Source: Clostridium sp. (GTDB lineage: Bacteria; Bacillota_A; Clostridia; Lachnospirales; Lachnospiraceae). Taken from it: a DNA stretch of 36,757 nucleotides. Under the pieces are notes generated by a model. It was not told the DNA's origin. It searched no databases and saw only the letters and a list, made by a program, of their open reading frames with translations. The DNA is taken from NCBI GenBank assembly GCA_023666975.1, contig JAMPAW010000019.1:1-36757 (forward strand). Direction: 5' to 3'. A program made the position numbers and the translations under genes. Shown here in pieces: positions 7,401 through 15,369 of the stretch. The stretch's first letter is position 1; each line of letters begins with the position of its first letter.

Positions 7401-8326
7401 AGAAAATTGCCACCCGCGAAAGCTACGGCAACGCTTTAGTAGAGTTAGGAAAAGCACATGACAATTTAATTGTTTTAGACGCTGATTTGGCAGCCGCTAC
7501 CAAAACCGGCATTTTCAAAAAAGAATTTCCGGACAGGCACATTGACTGCGGTATTGCCGAATGTAACATGATGGGCATTGCGGCAGGACTATCATTGACG
7601 GGCAAGGTTCCCTTTGCTTCCAGTTTTGCCATGTTTGCCGCCGGACGCGCCTATGAACAGGTGCGCAACACGATCGGCTATCCCAAATTGAACGTCAAAA
7701 TCGGTGCAACCCATGCCGGTATTTCTGTTGGAGAGGACGGCGCAACTCATCAGTGTAATGAGGATATTGCCTTAATGCGCACGATACCGAATATGGTGAT
7801 TATTAATCCCAGTGACGATATCGAGGCGAAAGCCGCAGTACAGGCTGCCTATGAGCATAAAGGCCCGGTATATCTCCGCTTCGGACGCCTTGCAGCTCCG
7901 GTCATCAACGAAAATCCCGGTTACCGTTTTGAGCTGGGAAAGGGTGTCACGCTGCGGGAGGGAAAGGATATCACTCTTGTCGCAACAGGACTGGAGGTAG
8001 GCTTTGCGTTAGAGGCGGCAGACAAATTAGCGGCAGACGGCATCGATACAAGAGTAATCAACATTCACACCATTAAGCCAATCGATAAAGAAATTTTAAT
8101 CAAGGCGGCAACGGAGACGAAGAAGCTCTTCACGGTCGAGGAGCACTCCATTATCGGCGGTCTTGGTTCTGCAGTGTGTGATGTACTCTGCGAAAATGCA
8201 CCGGCACCGGTCTACAAAATCGGTATGCGGGATTTATTCGGAGAATCCGGTCCGGCGACGGAATTACTTCACAAATATCAGTTAGACGCTGAAGGAATCT
8301 ACGAACAGGTAAAAGCAAACATATAA
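7388..8326 (+). CDS. Transketolase, C-terminal subunit
   Basis: A 312-residue protein equivalent to the pyrimidine-binding and C-terminal domains of transketolase. Seen: TRESYGNALVELGKAHDNLIVLDADL at the start, the DCGIAECNMMGIAAGLSLTGKVPFASSF segment with the catalytic Glu (about residues 54-82), GISVGEDGATHQ (about 109-120), and a C-terminal transketolase domain from about 185 with the TVEEHSIIGGLGSAV motif. It overlaps the N-terminal subunit gene by 13 bases and uses its own ATG. It works as an obligate partner of the preceding chain. A strong hairpin follows, so the two genes form a closed operon. Confidence 0.93.
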   Translation: MSELKKIATRESYGNALVELGKAHDNLIVLDADLAAATKTGIFKKEFPDRHIDCGIAECNMMGIAAGLSLTGKVPFASSFAMFAAGRAYEQVRNTIGYPKLNVKIGATHAGISVGEDGATHQCNEDIALMRTIPNMVIINPSDDIEAKAAVQAAYEHKGPVYLRFGRLAAPVINENPGYRFELGKGVTLREGKDITLVATGLEVGFALEAADKLAADGIDTRVINIHTIKPIDKEILIKAATETKKLFTVEEHSIIGGLGSAVCDVLCENAPAPVYKIGMRDLFGESGPATELLHKYQLDAEGIYEQVKANI

Positions 8327-8347
8327 TACAACGTATAGGCGATAAAC

Positions 8348-8387
8348 AATGCCCGGCACCCCTGCGATACATGGGAGGCCGGGCATT
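8348..8387 (+). terminator. Terminator of the transketolase operon
   Basis: AATGCCCGGC (8348-8357) pairs perfectly with GCCGGGCATT (8378-8387), then GCGCTTTT. The 20-base loop can add a short CCC/GGG extension. Confidence 0.8.
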
Positions 8388-8483
8388 GCGCTTTTGCCCC
8401 GGACAGCAGCATTTAATTTTAATGCACGACTTATCTTTCAAATGAATATTTTATTATAAGTAAGAAAATCGACGGATTCTATC

Positions 8484-8786
8484 ATGGCAATCGAATATAT
8501 TAATATCCGGCACATCGTGGCATCGGCACTGGAAAAAGATGCTATCATTGTCGACGTAAGAAAACCGGACCGTTTTTGTACAGGGCACATTCCGATGGCA
8601 ATCAATCTTCCCCTTGAGCGTATTGAAAAGAAACAGGTAAATCTTCCAAAGGCGAGAACGCTGATTGTATATTGTGATACCGGCGGAAGCAGTATTCAGG
8701 CAGCACGGATTCTGTCGGCAATGGGCTACGATGTGATTAACTGCATTGGCGGATTGAATAATTATAATGCCTCCCTCACCAAATAA
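8484..8786 (+). CDS. Single-domain rhodanese-like protein
   Basis: A 100-residue single rhodanese domain of typical length. It contains the DVRKPDRFCTGHIPMAINLPLERI segment (about residues 24-47), which is the conserved D-x-R ... GHIPxAINxP core, and the active-site cysteine in LIVYCDTGGSSIQAARIL (Cys near residue 68). Such proteins carry sulfur as a cysteine persulfide. The usual GxRS ending of the active-site loop is GGSS here. The ribosome site is weak (CGACGGATTC). It stands between two terminator-bounded transcription units and is probably transcribed on its own. The sulfur acceptor is unknown. Confidence 0.85.
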   Translation: MAIEYINIRHIVASALEKDAIIVDVRKPDRFCTGHIPMAINLPLERIEKKQVNLPKARTLIVYCDTGGSSIQAARILSAMGYDVINCIGGLNNYNASLTK

Positions 8787-8853
8787 TTTGCCTTATAAAT
8801 ACGAATATGTTATAGTTATGAAATCAATTTACCACAAAAGGAGATAGTTGAAA

Positions 8854-9831
8854 ATGAAAGAGATATCACATTTAATGAATTACCGTGAATCGGTCAAAGT
8901 GTTAGATGCAACATTGCGGGACGGCGGACTGGTGAATGACTTCTACTTTACCGACGAATTTGTAAAAGATTTATATCAGACCAATATCAAGGCCGGCGTA
9001 GATTATATGGAGCTGGGATACCGGGCCGACAAAACCATGTTTGACGTGAACAAATTTGGCAAATGGAAATTCTGTAACGATGACGATATCCGTGCAGTAT
9101 TGGGTGACACCTCAAATTCGGATTTAAAGTTATCAATTATGGCAGATGTGGGACGATGCGATTACAAGCAGGATATTCACCCGAAAAATGAAAGTCCTGT
9201 CGACTTAATCCGCGTTGCCACCTATTTAAGCACAATTCCGGCAGCCGTAGATATGATTGAGGACGCCGTAAACAAAGGTTATGAGGCCACCTGCAACATC
9301 ATGGCAATCTCCAATGCCCAGGAGGGTGATTTGAAGGTTGCACTGGATATTTTGGGACAATCCCCTGTCAGTGTTTTCTATATTGTGGACAGCTTTGGCT
9401 CTCTTTACCCTGAACAGATTGCACGGCTGGCAGATGTTTATCTGGAGTTTGCCGCCAAGTACAATAAAAAAGTGGGAATGCATGCGCACAACAACCAGCA
9501 GCTTGCCTTTGCCAATACCATTGAGGCCGTTGGCGACGGCGTAGACTGGCTGGACGGAACCTATGCCGAAATGGGACGAGGTGCCGGCAACTGCGCAATG
9601 GAGCTTCTGTTAGGCTTTTTGAAAAATCCCAAATACAATGTCTATCCGGCATTTCAATTTATTGAAAAGCATATTACAAAATTAAAACAGGAAGGGATTG
9701 TCTGGGGATATGACCTGCAATATTTAATGACTGGCCTGCTCAATCAGCACCCCCGGACAGCGATTGCCTTTACCAATGACGGCAGAACAGATTATGCCGA
9801 ATATTATAAAGAAATCACTATACAGGATTAA
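8854..9831 (+). CDS. DRE-TIM metallolyase, 4-hydroxy-2-oxovalerate aldolase-like
   Basis: A 325-residue HMGL-like TIM-barrel protein. Seen: LDATLRDGG near residue 17 (the catalytic Arg-Asp pair of the DRE-TIM family), a metal-binding pair in KVGMHAHNNQQLAFAN (about residues 208-223), and AEMGRGAGNCAMELL (about 240-254). Family members cleave or condense C-C bonds with a divalent metal, for example 4-hydroxy-2-oxovalerate aldolase or homocitrate/isopropylmalate synthases. It is about the size of an aldolase and too short for a synthase with a LeuA-type regulatory domain. The start ATG at 8854 is preferred over an in-frame TTG at 8848 because it is correctly spaced from AAAAGGAG. No partner acylating dehydrogenase is nearby, so the substrate is open. 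Confidence 0.8.
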   Translation: MKEISHLMNYRESVKVLDATLRDGGLVNDFYFTDEFVKDLYQTNIKAGVDYMELGYRADKTMFDVNKFGKWKFCNDDDIRAVLGDTSNSDLKLSIMADVGRCDYKQDIHPKNESPVDLIRVATYLSTIPAAVDMIEDAVNKGYEATCNIMAISNAQEGDLKVALDILGQSPVSVFYIVDSFGSLYPEQIARLADVYLEFAAKYNKKVGMHAHNNQQLAFANTIEAVGDGVDWLDGTYAEMGRGAGNCAMELLLGFLKNPKYNVYPAFQFIEKHITKLKQEGIVWGYDLQYLMTGLLNQHPRTAIAFTNDGRTDYAEYYKEITIQD

Positions 9832-9858
9832 TTATCGCTGCGAACAGGAGGAATACTG

Positions 9859-11415
9859 ATGAAAAGAGCTTATACGATCATCATGCTGGCTGCGGCTTTT
9901 TGTCTCACAGCCTGCAGCCAGACGACGGAAAATGTACCGGAAAAAGAGACCACGCAGACTGCTTCGGCCGAGGCAGCTGAAGAGCCGACGGAACAGAAGA
10001 CCGGGGAAGCGGATACCGAAACGACGGAAGCGGCCAATCCGGCTGTTTCTTCCACGGCTCCCCAGCTGAATATTACCAGCAATTATTATGATGCCGGCGG
10101 CGATAGCTATGAATACTTTTCCGGCACTTATCCGACAATCGAGGTTATCGGAGAGGATTATCCACAGTTAAAGGAAGCGGTCAGTTCATGGTCGGCAAGC
10201 TATACCGACGGGTACACGGCGCAGGCGCAGGAATATCTCAATAATGCAAAAACGGACGCCGAGAGCAGAGGGGAAGATTTCTATCACTATGCACTAGATT
10301 ACTCGGCAGCGGCAGCCCGTGCAGACAACCGGGTAACCTGCTTCACCGTCGACGAATATTCGTATGTCGGCGGGGCGCATGGATACGCTTATCTGTATGG
10401 CGTAACCTTCGATACTGCCACAGGGGACGAGATTACTTTTAACGATTTAGGTGACATTAAGGAAGAAGTGAGAAGCTATATCGACGGTTATATTGCCGAC
10501 AGGGAAAACGAGGGAATGGAGTTTGTCTTTTATCAGGAAAATATTGACGACTGCATGGACAATCCGGTATGGTATCTGGACGGCTTGGGATTAAATATTG
10601 TCTTTAATGCCTATGACATCGCTTCCTATGCGGCAGGGAGAACGATAGTGGCTATCCCCTATGACGAGATGACCAATTTCAACCCGGACTATAAACCGGA
10701 GGGTACTGCTATATTTGCGCAAATGGCGGCAAATACCATTTCCGTAGATGTAAACGGAGACGGGACACCGGAAACGATCACTCTGTCAGGGGAATATACG
10801 GAAGACGGAGACACCCAGCTGGACCTGAAGGTAAATGATCTGAGTCTGGATTTGGGAAGAATCTCTTACCGGTCCGCCGCCTATTTTGCCCGGACACAGG
10901 AAGGCAGAGCTTTTGTACTGATTTCCTGCGACATGATGTCCGATGATTACGAGACGCTGTTGATTGAGGTGACCTCCGGAACACCGGTCAAGGCAGACTC
11001 GACAGCGGGCAGTCTCACCGGTATAACCAGTGAAATTTGTACCGTTCAGGCCTCGATATATACGCTTGGAACCTATACCGGCCAACGCAGCTTTACCTTT
11101 TCGGGCGGAGCCTTTGAACCGGTTGAGGAGCGTTACTCGTTTATCAACAACCTCCAAGGCAGCAATCGCAGCAGTATCATCTTAGCGAAAGCGGTCATGG
11201 CTCAGATAAACGACAACGGTACACTGACGGAGACAGAACTCCAACCGGGCACGGCACTCTATCCGACAGACAGTGACGGCACGTCGGTAATCGGCTTTGA
11301 ACTGGAGGACGGCACAGTAGGCGAGCTTCACTTTGAGCGGCAGGAGGACGGTATGATTTACATTGACGGTGTCTCTGAATTTGACCTTTTCGAGAACCTT
11401 CCTTATGCCGGTTAA
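9859..11415 (+). CDS. Lipoprotein with DUF4163/DUF3298-like domains
   Basis: A 518-residue predicted lipoprotein. The signal peptide MKRAYTIIMLAAAFCLTAC ends in an LTAC lipobox, with lipidation expected at Cys19. A Thr/Glu-rich low-complexity linker follows (about 20-70). Residues about 75-280 look like the DUF4163-DUF3298 pair seen in RsiV/PdaC-type surface proteins, with FTVDEYSYVGGAHGYAYLYG and then GDEITFNDL as landmarks. The C-terminal 230 residues are beta-rich with an Asp-rich stretch near residue 295 (DVNGDGTPETITL) that resembles a calcium-binding or FG-GAP-type loop. The function is unknown. It starts 27 bases after the aldolase gene with a good AGGAGG, so it is probably in the same transcript. 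Confidence 0.8.
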   Translation: MKRAYTIIMLAAAFCLTACSQTTENVPEKETTQTASAEAAEEPTEQKTGEADTETTEAANPAVSSTAPQLNITSNYYDAGGDSYEYFSGTYPTIEVIGEDYPQLKEAVSSWSASYTDGYTAQAQEYLNNAKTDAESRGEDFYHYALDYSAAAARADNRVTCFTVDEYSYVGGAHGYAYLYGVTFDTATGDEITFNDLGDIKEEVRSYIDGYIADRENEGMEFVFYQENIDDCMDNPVWYLDGLGLNIVFNAYDIASYAAGRTIVAIPYDEMTNFNPDYKPEGTAIFAQMAANTISVDVNGDGTPETITLSGEYTEDGDTQLDLKVNDLSLDLGRISYRSAAYFARTQEGRAFVLISCDMMSDDYETLLIEVTSGTPVKADSTAGSLTGITSEICTVQASIYTLGTYTGQRSFTFSGGAFEPVEERYSFINNLQGSNRSSIILAKAVMAQINDNGTLTETELQPGTALYPTDSDGTSVIGFELEDGTVGELHFERQEDGMIYIDGVSEFDLFENLPYAG

Positions 11416-11473
11416 CACAACGGATATTAAGTTCTTTGATGTCAAATTTAGTATTTGTTGTACTAGTCTTCAT

Positions 11474-12547
11474 TCATTGATAAAGATAAGTACAGCTCTC
11501 GCGCTCAATCAGGCGGCAGGGCAGCTCAATCCGCACATTTTCCTGATGCCGGCCGTTTCTGCGGTCCATAATCAGTGTCAGTGCGAGATGGCTCATTTCC
11601 TTCTTGGGAATGTCAATCGTCGTCAGCATCGGTGATGTTTTCTGTGACGCCTCAATATTATCAATCGAAATGACAGAGGGGAAATATCCCCTCTGTTTAC
11701 TTTGCTTTAATGCCTGCAAAACGCCAAGGGCCGTGCTGTCGTTGGCACAAAAAATGGCGGTTGGACGCTCTTCCCTTTGCAGAATGGACTGCATGGTCTG
11801 GCAGCCCTCTTCACTGGTTTGTCTCGTAGGGTGGACATTCATATGGTTTAGCGATATTTTATGATTCAAAAGTGCCTGATAATAACCGATATAACGGGCT
11901 TCATAGGTACAGTCCCCGATATAAGCGATATCCCTATGTCCAAGGGAAATCAGGTATTCCACGGCTTTCTCGGCCGCCGTCTGGCCGTTACACACCACTT
12001 CGTCATATTCATAATCCGTAGGATTGCGGTCAATTCCCGCAATGCACGGATATCTTTTCCTGAGCATCGGAATCAGCTTGGCCGGACATTTTCCCAAAAT
12101 AATCAGCCCCGTATTCTCCTTGTCTGCAATAAAGCCTGCCGTATCCTCAAGCGAACGGGACGATGCCTTGAACGGTATGCTGTCATTTTCTCCGGAAAAG
12201 GCGCAGAGATTCATCACATCGACAGAGTTGAGTATATCCCCCAGCCGGCAGCCGGCAGCCAGCAGTTCCTCCCGGATATAGCGGAACAGCTCCATGAAAA
12301 ACGCATCTTCTTCCATGGAATCAAAACGGGTATGGAAAACATCGACAGTAAACGGGGATTCCGTCTTCGGCACACCACACCGCAGATTTCTTGCCGCAGC
12401 ATTAGGCAGATAGTTAATCTGTGCCGCAATCTCCCATATCCGTTCCGATAGCCCCGGTTGATTACAGCTATGCTCCGGATCGTTCAACACTCTGGAAACC
12501 GTGGCTACAGATGTGCCAGACAATCGTGCAATTTCCTTTAATGACAT
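11474..12547 (-). CDS. LacI/GalR-family transcriptional repressor
   Basis: A 357-residue regulator. The N-terminal LacI helix-turn-helix is clear: SLKEIARLSGTSVATVSRVLND (about residues 2-23), followed by a hinge helix region near 48-56 (YLPNAAARNL). The rest is a periplasmic-binding-protein-type ligand domain with the C-terminal landmark STALGVLQALKQ and DNIEASQKTSPMLTTIDIP. The start follows AAAGGAGGGAGAG. Members normally sense a small carbohydrate or nucleoside. It is transcribed away from the ABC transporter genes, and two near-identical 14-base palindromes of LacI type lie between them, so autoregulation and control of the transporter are likely. The effector cannot be told from sequence. 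Confidence 0.92.
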   Translation of the reverse strand: MSLKEIARLSGTSVATVSRVLNDPEHSCNQPGLSERIWEIAAQINYLPNAAARNLRCGVPKTESPFTVDVFHTRFDSMEEDAFFMELFRYIREELLAAGCRLGDILNSVDVMNLCAFSGENDSIPFKASSRSLEDTAGFIADKENTGLIILGKCPAKLIPMLRKRYPCIAGIDRNPTDYEYDEVVCNGQTAAEKAVEYLISLGHRDIAYIGDCTYEARYIGYYQALLNHKISLNHMNVHPTRQTSEEGCQTMQSILQREERPTAIFCANDSTALGVLQALKQSKQRGYFPSVISIDNIEASQKTSPMLTTIDIPKKEMSHLALTLIMDRRNGRHQENVRIELPCRLIERESCTYLYQ

Positions 12548-12592
12548 GGTCTCTCCCTCCTTTCCACTTCAATTACCTATCAACCAACATAG

Positions 12593-12606
12593 TGAAAATA
12601 TTTTCA
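12593..12606. promoter_or_regulatory. LacI-family operator, regulator-proximal
   Basis: Perfect 14-base palindrome TGAAAATATTTTCA, 46 bases upstream of the lacI-family start codon. It shares its flanks (AG before, TTTA-like after) and 12 of 14 core bases with the palindrome at 12681. Confidence 0.7.
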
Positions 12607-12680
12607 TTTATCACCAATGTATACTTTTTACAAAACTGTATATCCTATATAAAATACCATAAATTGGTCATCTTTACAAG

Positions 12681-12694
12681 TGAAAACGTTTTCA
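12681..12694. promoter_or_regulatory. LacI-family operator, transporter-proximal
   Basis: Perfect 14-base palindrome TGAAAACGTTTTCA with the central CG typical of LacI/GalR/CcpA sites. Its start is 88 bases from the start of the other palindrome and about 110 bases upstream of the transporter operon. A CcpA catabolite-repression role is an alternative. Confidence 0.75.
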
Positions 12695-12804
12695 TTTTAT
12701 TCGGTTTCTTTCCATACAAATGTATAGTAAATTATTACATATAGATGATTACATTAATAAAGAAAGGAAAACCGGTAAAATGAATCCGGTATCAGGTATC
12801 AAAA

Positions 12805-13785
12805 ATGAAAAAGTGGAAAAAACTGTTATTCATCGGCGCATTTATCCTTGGCACTGCAGCAATGGCCGGCTGCGGAAACAATCAGGACAATGCACAGACA
12901 AAAGTCAATATCGGCTATTTTAACAATGTGACGCACCCGCAGGCTCTGTTGATGAAATCGGAGCAAACATTGGAAAACAGCCTTGGCGAAGACACTACCG
13001 TAAGCTGGACGGCCTTTAATGCAGGTCCGGCAGAAGTGGAAGCACTTTTTGCAGGTGATATTGATATCGGATATATCGGACCGGTTCCTGCCATCAGTGC
13101 CAACGTCAAATCAAACGGCGACGTGGTTATTTTATCCAGCGCAACGCAGGGCGGTGCTGTACTGGTCACCAGAAAAGACTCCGGAATTAGCAGTGCCGCT
13201 GATTTATCCGGAAAAAATGTTGCCATTCCACAGATCGGCAACACCCAGCATCTGTGTCTGCTGGACCTGCTGGCACAAAACGGATTAAAGCCGGTTACTG
13301 AAGGCGGAGACGTTACGGTAAGCGCAGTTGCCAATGCCGATGTTGCCAACACGATGGAGCGGGGGGATATCGACGCCGCACTGGTACCCGAACCATGGGG
13401 AGCGACACTGCAGGAGCAGGGAGCGGAAATCCTGTTAAACTACGACGAAATCTATATGGACGGACAATATGATGTCGCTGTTGTCGTTGTGAGAAAAGAA
13501 TTCATGGAAGAGCACCCCGACATTGTGGAAACCTTCCTTCAGGAGCACGAAGCGGCTACTGCCAAAATCACGGACGACAAAGCGAATGCGTTAAAAATAA
13601 TCAATGCCGAGCTGGACAGTGCCACAGGTAAATCGCTCAGTGAAAGCATTATCGCACAGGCATTTGAGCGAATCGGTGTACAGACTGCTTTAAACAAAGA
13701 ATCGATTATGGGATTTGCACAGATTAGCAAAGAGCAGGAATTTATCGACGAAATACCGGAAGAAAGTACTCTCTATGCAAATTAA
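12805..13785 (+). CDS. ABC transporter substrate-binding lipoprotein, SsuA/TauA-like
   Basis: A 326-residue lipoprotein with signal peptide MKKWKKLLFIGAFILGTAA and lipobox MAGC (Cys at about residue 23). The mature part is a NMT1/THI5-like type 2 binding fold of the nitrate/sulfonate/taurine class: KVNIGYFNNVTHPQALLM, then FAGDIDIGYIGPVPAI, GAVLVTRKDSG and AALVPEPWGATLQEQGAEIL. Gene order (binding protein, ATPase, permease) matches ssuABC/tauABC. The ribosome site is weak (AGGTATCAAAA); a stronger AAAGGAAAACC lies 25 bases upstream but serves an ATG in another frame. The nearby PAPS-forming genes favour an organosulfur or sulfate-related substrate, but this is inference. Confidence 0.85.
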   Translation: MKKWKKLLFIGAFILGTAAMAGCGNNQDNAQTKVNIGYFNNVTHPQALLMKSEQTLENSLGEDTTVSWTAFNAGPAEVEALFAGDIDIGYIGPVPAISANVKSNGDVVILSSATQGGAVLVTRKDSGISSAADLSGKNVAIPQIGNTQHLCLLDLLAQNGLKPVTEGGDVTVSAVANADVANTMERGDIDAALVPEPWGATLQEQGAEILLNYDEIYMDGQYDVAVVVVRKEFMEEHPDIVETFLQEHEAATAKITDDKANALKIINAELDSATGKSLSESIIAQAFERIGVQTALNKESIMGFAQISKEQEFIDEIPEESTLYAN

Positions 13786-13798
13786 CGGAGGAAAGAAT

Positions 13799-14542
13799 AT
13801 GTCTTTAGTAATCAAAAATCTTTGTAAGCATTTTGAAAACAGCGAGGACGCCACATTAAACGAAATCAACCTCGAAGTATCCGACGGCGAATTTGTCTGC
13901 ATTGTCGGTGCTTCCGGCTGCGGAAAAAGCACACTGCTCAATTTGGTTGCCGGACTGATTACTCCGACCAGTGGACAAATCTTTTTAAATGACAAAGAAA
14001 TTACAGGACCGGGAGCCGACCGGACCGTGATGTTTCAGGAACACGGTCTGTATCCATGGCTCAATGTCATCGACAATGTGAAATTCGGCATGAAGCTTGC
14101 CGGTATATCCAAGGAAGAACAGGAGAAAAAAGCGGTTCATTATCTGGAAATGGTCGGTCTTTTGGAATATCGGGATTATCCTATCCACCAGATTTCCGGC
14201 GGAATGAAGCAGCGGACGGCTCTCGCCCGTGCACTGACGATGGATTCCGCAGTACTGTTAATGGACGAGCCCTTTTCCGCTCTTGACAAGCAGACCTCCA
14301 ACCGCCTTCGGGAAGAGCTGCAGCGGATATGGATGCAGACAAAACGCACCATTCTCTTTATTACGCACAGCGTAGAGGAAGCTGTCTATCTGGGGGATCG
14401 GGTTGTGGTGCTGACGCCTGACAGGGAACAGGAAATGAACATTATAAACATTGGCTTAGAACGTCCAAGGCATATATATTCACAGGAATTTGTGGATCTG
14501 AGACATCAAATTTTGGAGCAGATCAGAGGGGAGGTCATTTGA
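13799..14542 (+). CDS. ABC transporter ATP-binding protein, SsuB/TauB-like
   Basis: A 247-residue nucleotide-binding subunit. Walker A GASGCGKST (about residues 37-45), Q-loop in MFQEHGLYPWLNV, signature ISGGMKQR (about 133-140), Walker B VLLMDEPFSALD (about 154-165) and the switch His in ILFITHSVEEAV are all intact. It powers the importer formed with the flanking binding protein and permease. The start at 13799 follows ACGGAGGAAAG. Its TGA stop overlaps the ATG of the permease (TGATG), indicating coupled translation. Confidence 0.93.
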   Translation: MSLVIKNLCKHFENSEDATLNEINLEVSDGEFVCIVGASGCGKSTLLNLVAGLITPTSGQIFLNDKEITGPGADRTVMFQEHGLYPWLNVIDNVKFGMKLAGISKEEQEKKAVHYLEMVGLLEYRDYPIHQISGGMKQRTALARALTMDSAVLLMDEPFSALDKQTSNRLREELQRIWMQTKRTILFITHSVEEAVYLGDRVVVLTPDREQEMNIINIGLERPRHIYSQEFVDLRHQILEQIRGEVI

Positions 14543-15306
14543 TGAGTATCGTACTGTTTTTATTTGTACTGGTTTTTATCTGGCAAGGTTTTTATTGGAT
14601 TAGCGTAGACTGGCTTGCCCTTTGCAAACCCTATTCCGTCCCTTCTCCACTGGGAGTCGGTGAGAAATTTATTGAGCTTTGTGGCAACGGAACCCTGCTT
14701 ACCGCAACATTAAACTCACTGCTGCGGGCAATCTGCGGATATCTCATCGCCGTGGCAATCGGCCTTGCGCTGGGACTTATCATCAATCATTTTAAGTATC
14801 TGCAAAAAAACCTGAAACCGATTGTTCTGGGTGTACAGACGCTTCCCAGTGTGTGCTGGGTTCCCTTTTCCATTCTATGGTTCGGACTTTCCACGCAGGC
14901 AATCCTCTTTGTCGTCGTTATGGGAGCCGCCTTCAGTATTGCCATTGCCGTAGACAATGCAATCAAAAATGTACAGCCTATTTACATCAAGGCTGCACTG
15001 ACCATGGGAGCCGGAAAAAGACAGCTCTACTGGAATGTCATTCTTCCTGCCAGCCTGCCCGAACTGGTATCCGGTCTGAAACAGGGGTGGTCCTTTGCCT
15101 GGAGGGCACTCATGGCCGGTGAGGTCATGACTACCTCTATTGGTTTAGGACAGACACTGATTATGGGACGTGATTTGGCAGATATCAATCAGGTTATGCT
15201 CGTTATGGTGGTTATCGTTGTCGTGGGAATTGTTATCGATAAATGTATCTTTTCCGTAATTGAAAAAAGACTGTTGATGAAACGGGGACTATGGCAGTCC
15301 CATTAA
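14542..15306 (+). CDS. ABC transporter permease, SsuC/TauC-like
   Basis: A 254-residue membrane protein with about six predicted transmembrane segments and the BPD-type EAA loop (AALTMGAGKRQLYWNVILPASLPELVSGLKQGW, roughly residues 152-184) that contacts the ATPase. The first segment is near the N-terminus (IVLFLFVLVFIWQGFYW). The ATG at 14542 overlaps the preceding stop; a TTG one codon earlier is possible but less likely. It forms the channel of the sulfonate/taurine-class importer. A 12-pair hairpin follows, shared with the convergent cysN gene. Confidence 0.92.
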   Translation: MSIVLFLFVLVFIWQGFYWISVDWLALCKPYSVPSPLGVGEKFIELCGNGTLLTATLNSLLRAICGYLIAVAIGLALGLIINHFKYLQKNLKPIVLGVQTLPSVCWVPFSILWFGLSTQAILFVVVMGAAFSIAIAVDNAIKNVQPIYIKAALTMGAGKRQLYWNVILPASLPELVSGLKQGWSFAWRALMAGEVMTTSIGLGQTLIMGRDLADINQVMLVMVVIVVVGIVIDKCIFSVIEKRLLMKRGLWQSH

Positions 15307-15311
15307 CGGCA

Positions 15312-15350
15312 AACAGAAGAGCCCTGTCCGACAAAACCGGCTCTTCTGTT
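15312..15350. terminator. Bidirectional hairpin between the ABC operon and cysN
   Basis: AACAGAAGAGCC (15312-15323) pairs perfectly with GGCTCTTCTGTT (15339-15350). It lies 5 bases after the permease stop and 19 bases from the cysN stop. Neither side has a long T-run. Confidence 0.7.
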
Positions 15351-15369
15351 ATCCATACAGCCTGTAAAA

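Noticed and set aside
10158..10166. Perfect DnaA box TTATCCACA inside the DUF3298-type lipoprotein gene
   Set aside because: Single box within coding sequence with no neighbours; probably chance.
11861..12451. Long + strand frame opposite the LacI-family gene
   Set aside because: The minus-strand gene has a clear helix-turn-helix and ribosome site; this frame has neither.
12720..12923. Frame ahead of and overlapping the SsuA-like gene
   Set aside because: Composition is unlike a protein and it overlaps the signal peptide of the real gene; only its start is noted as a translation puzzle.
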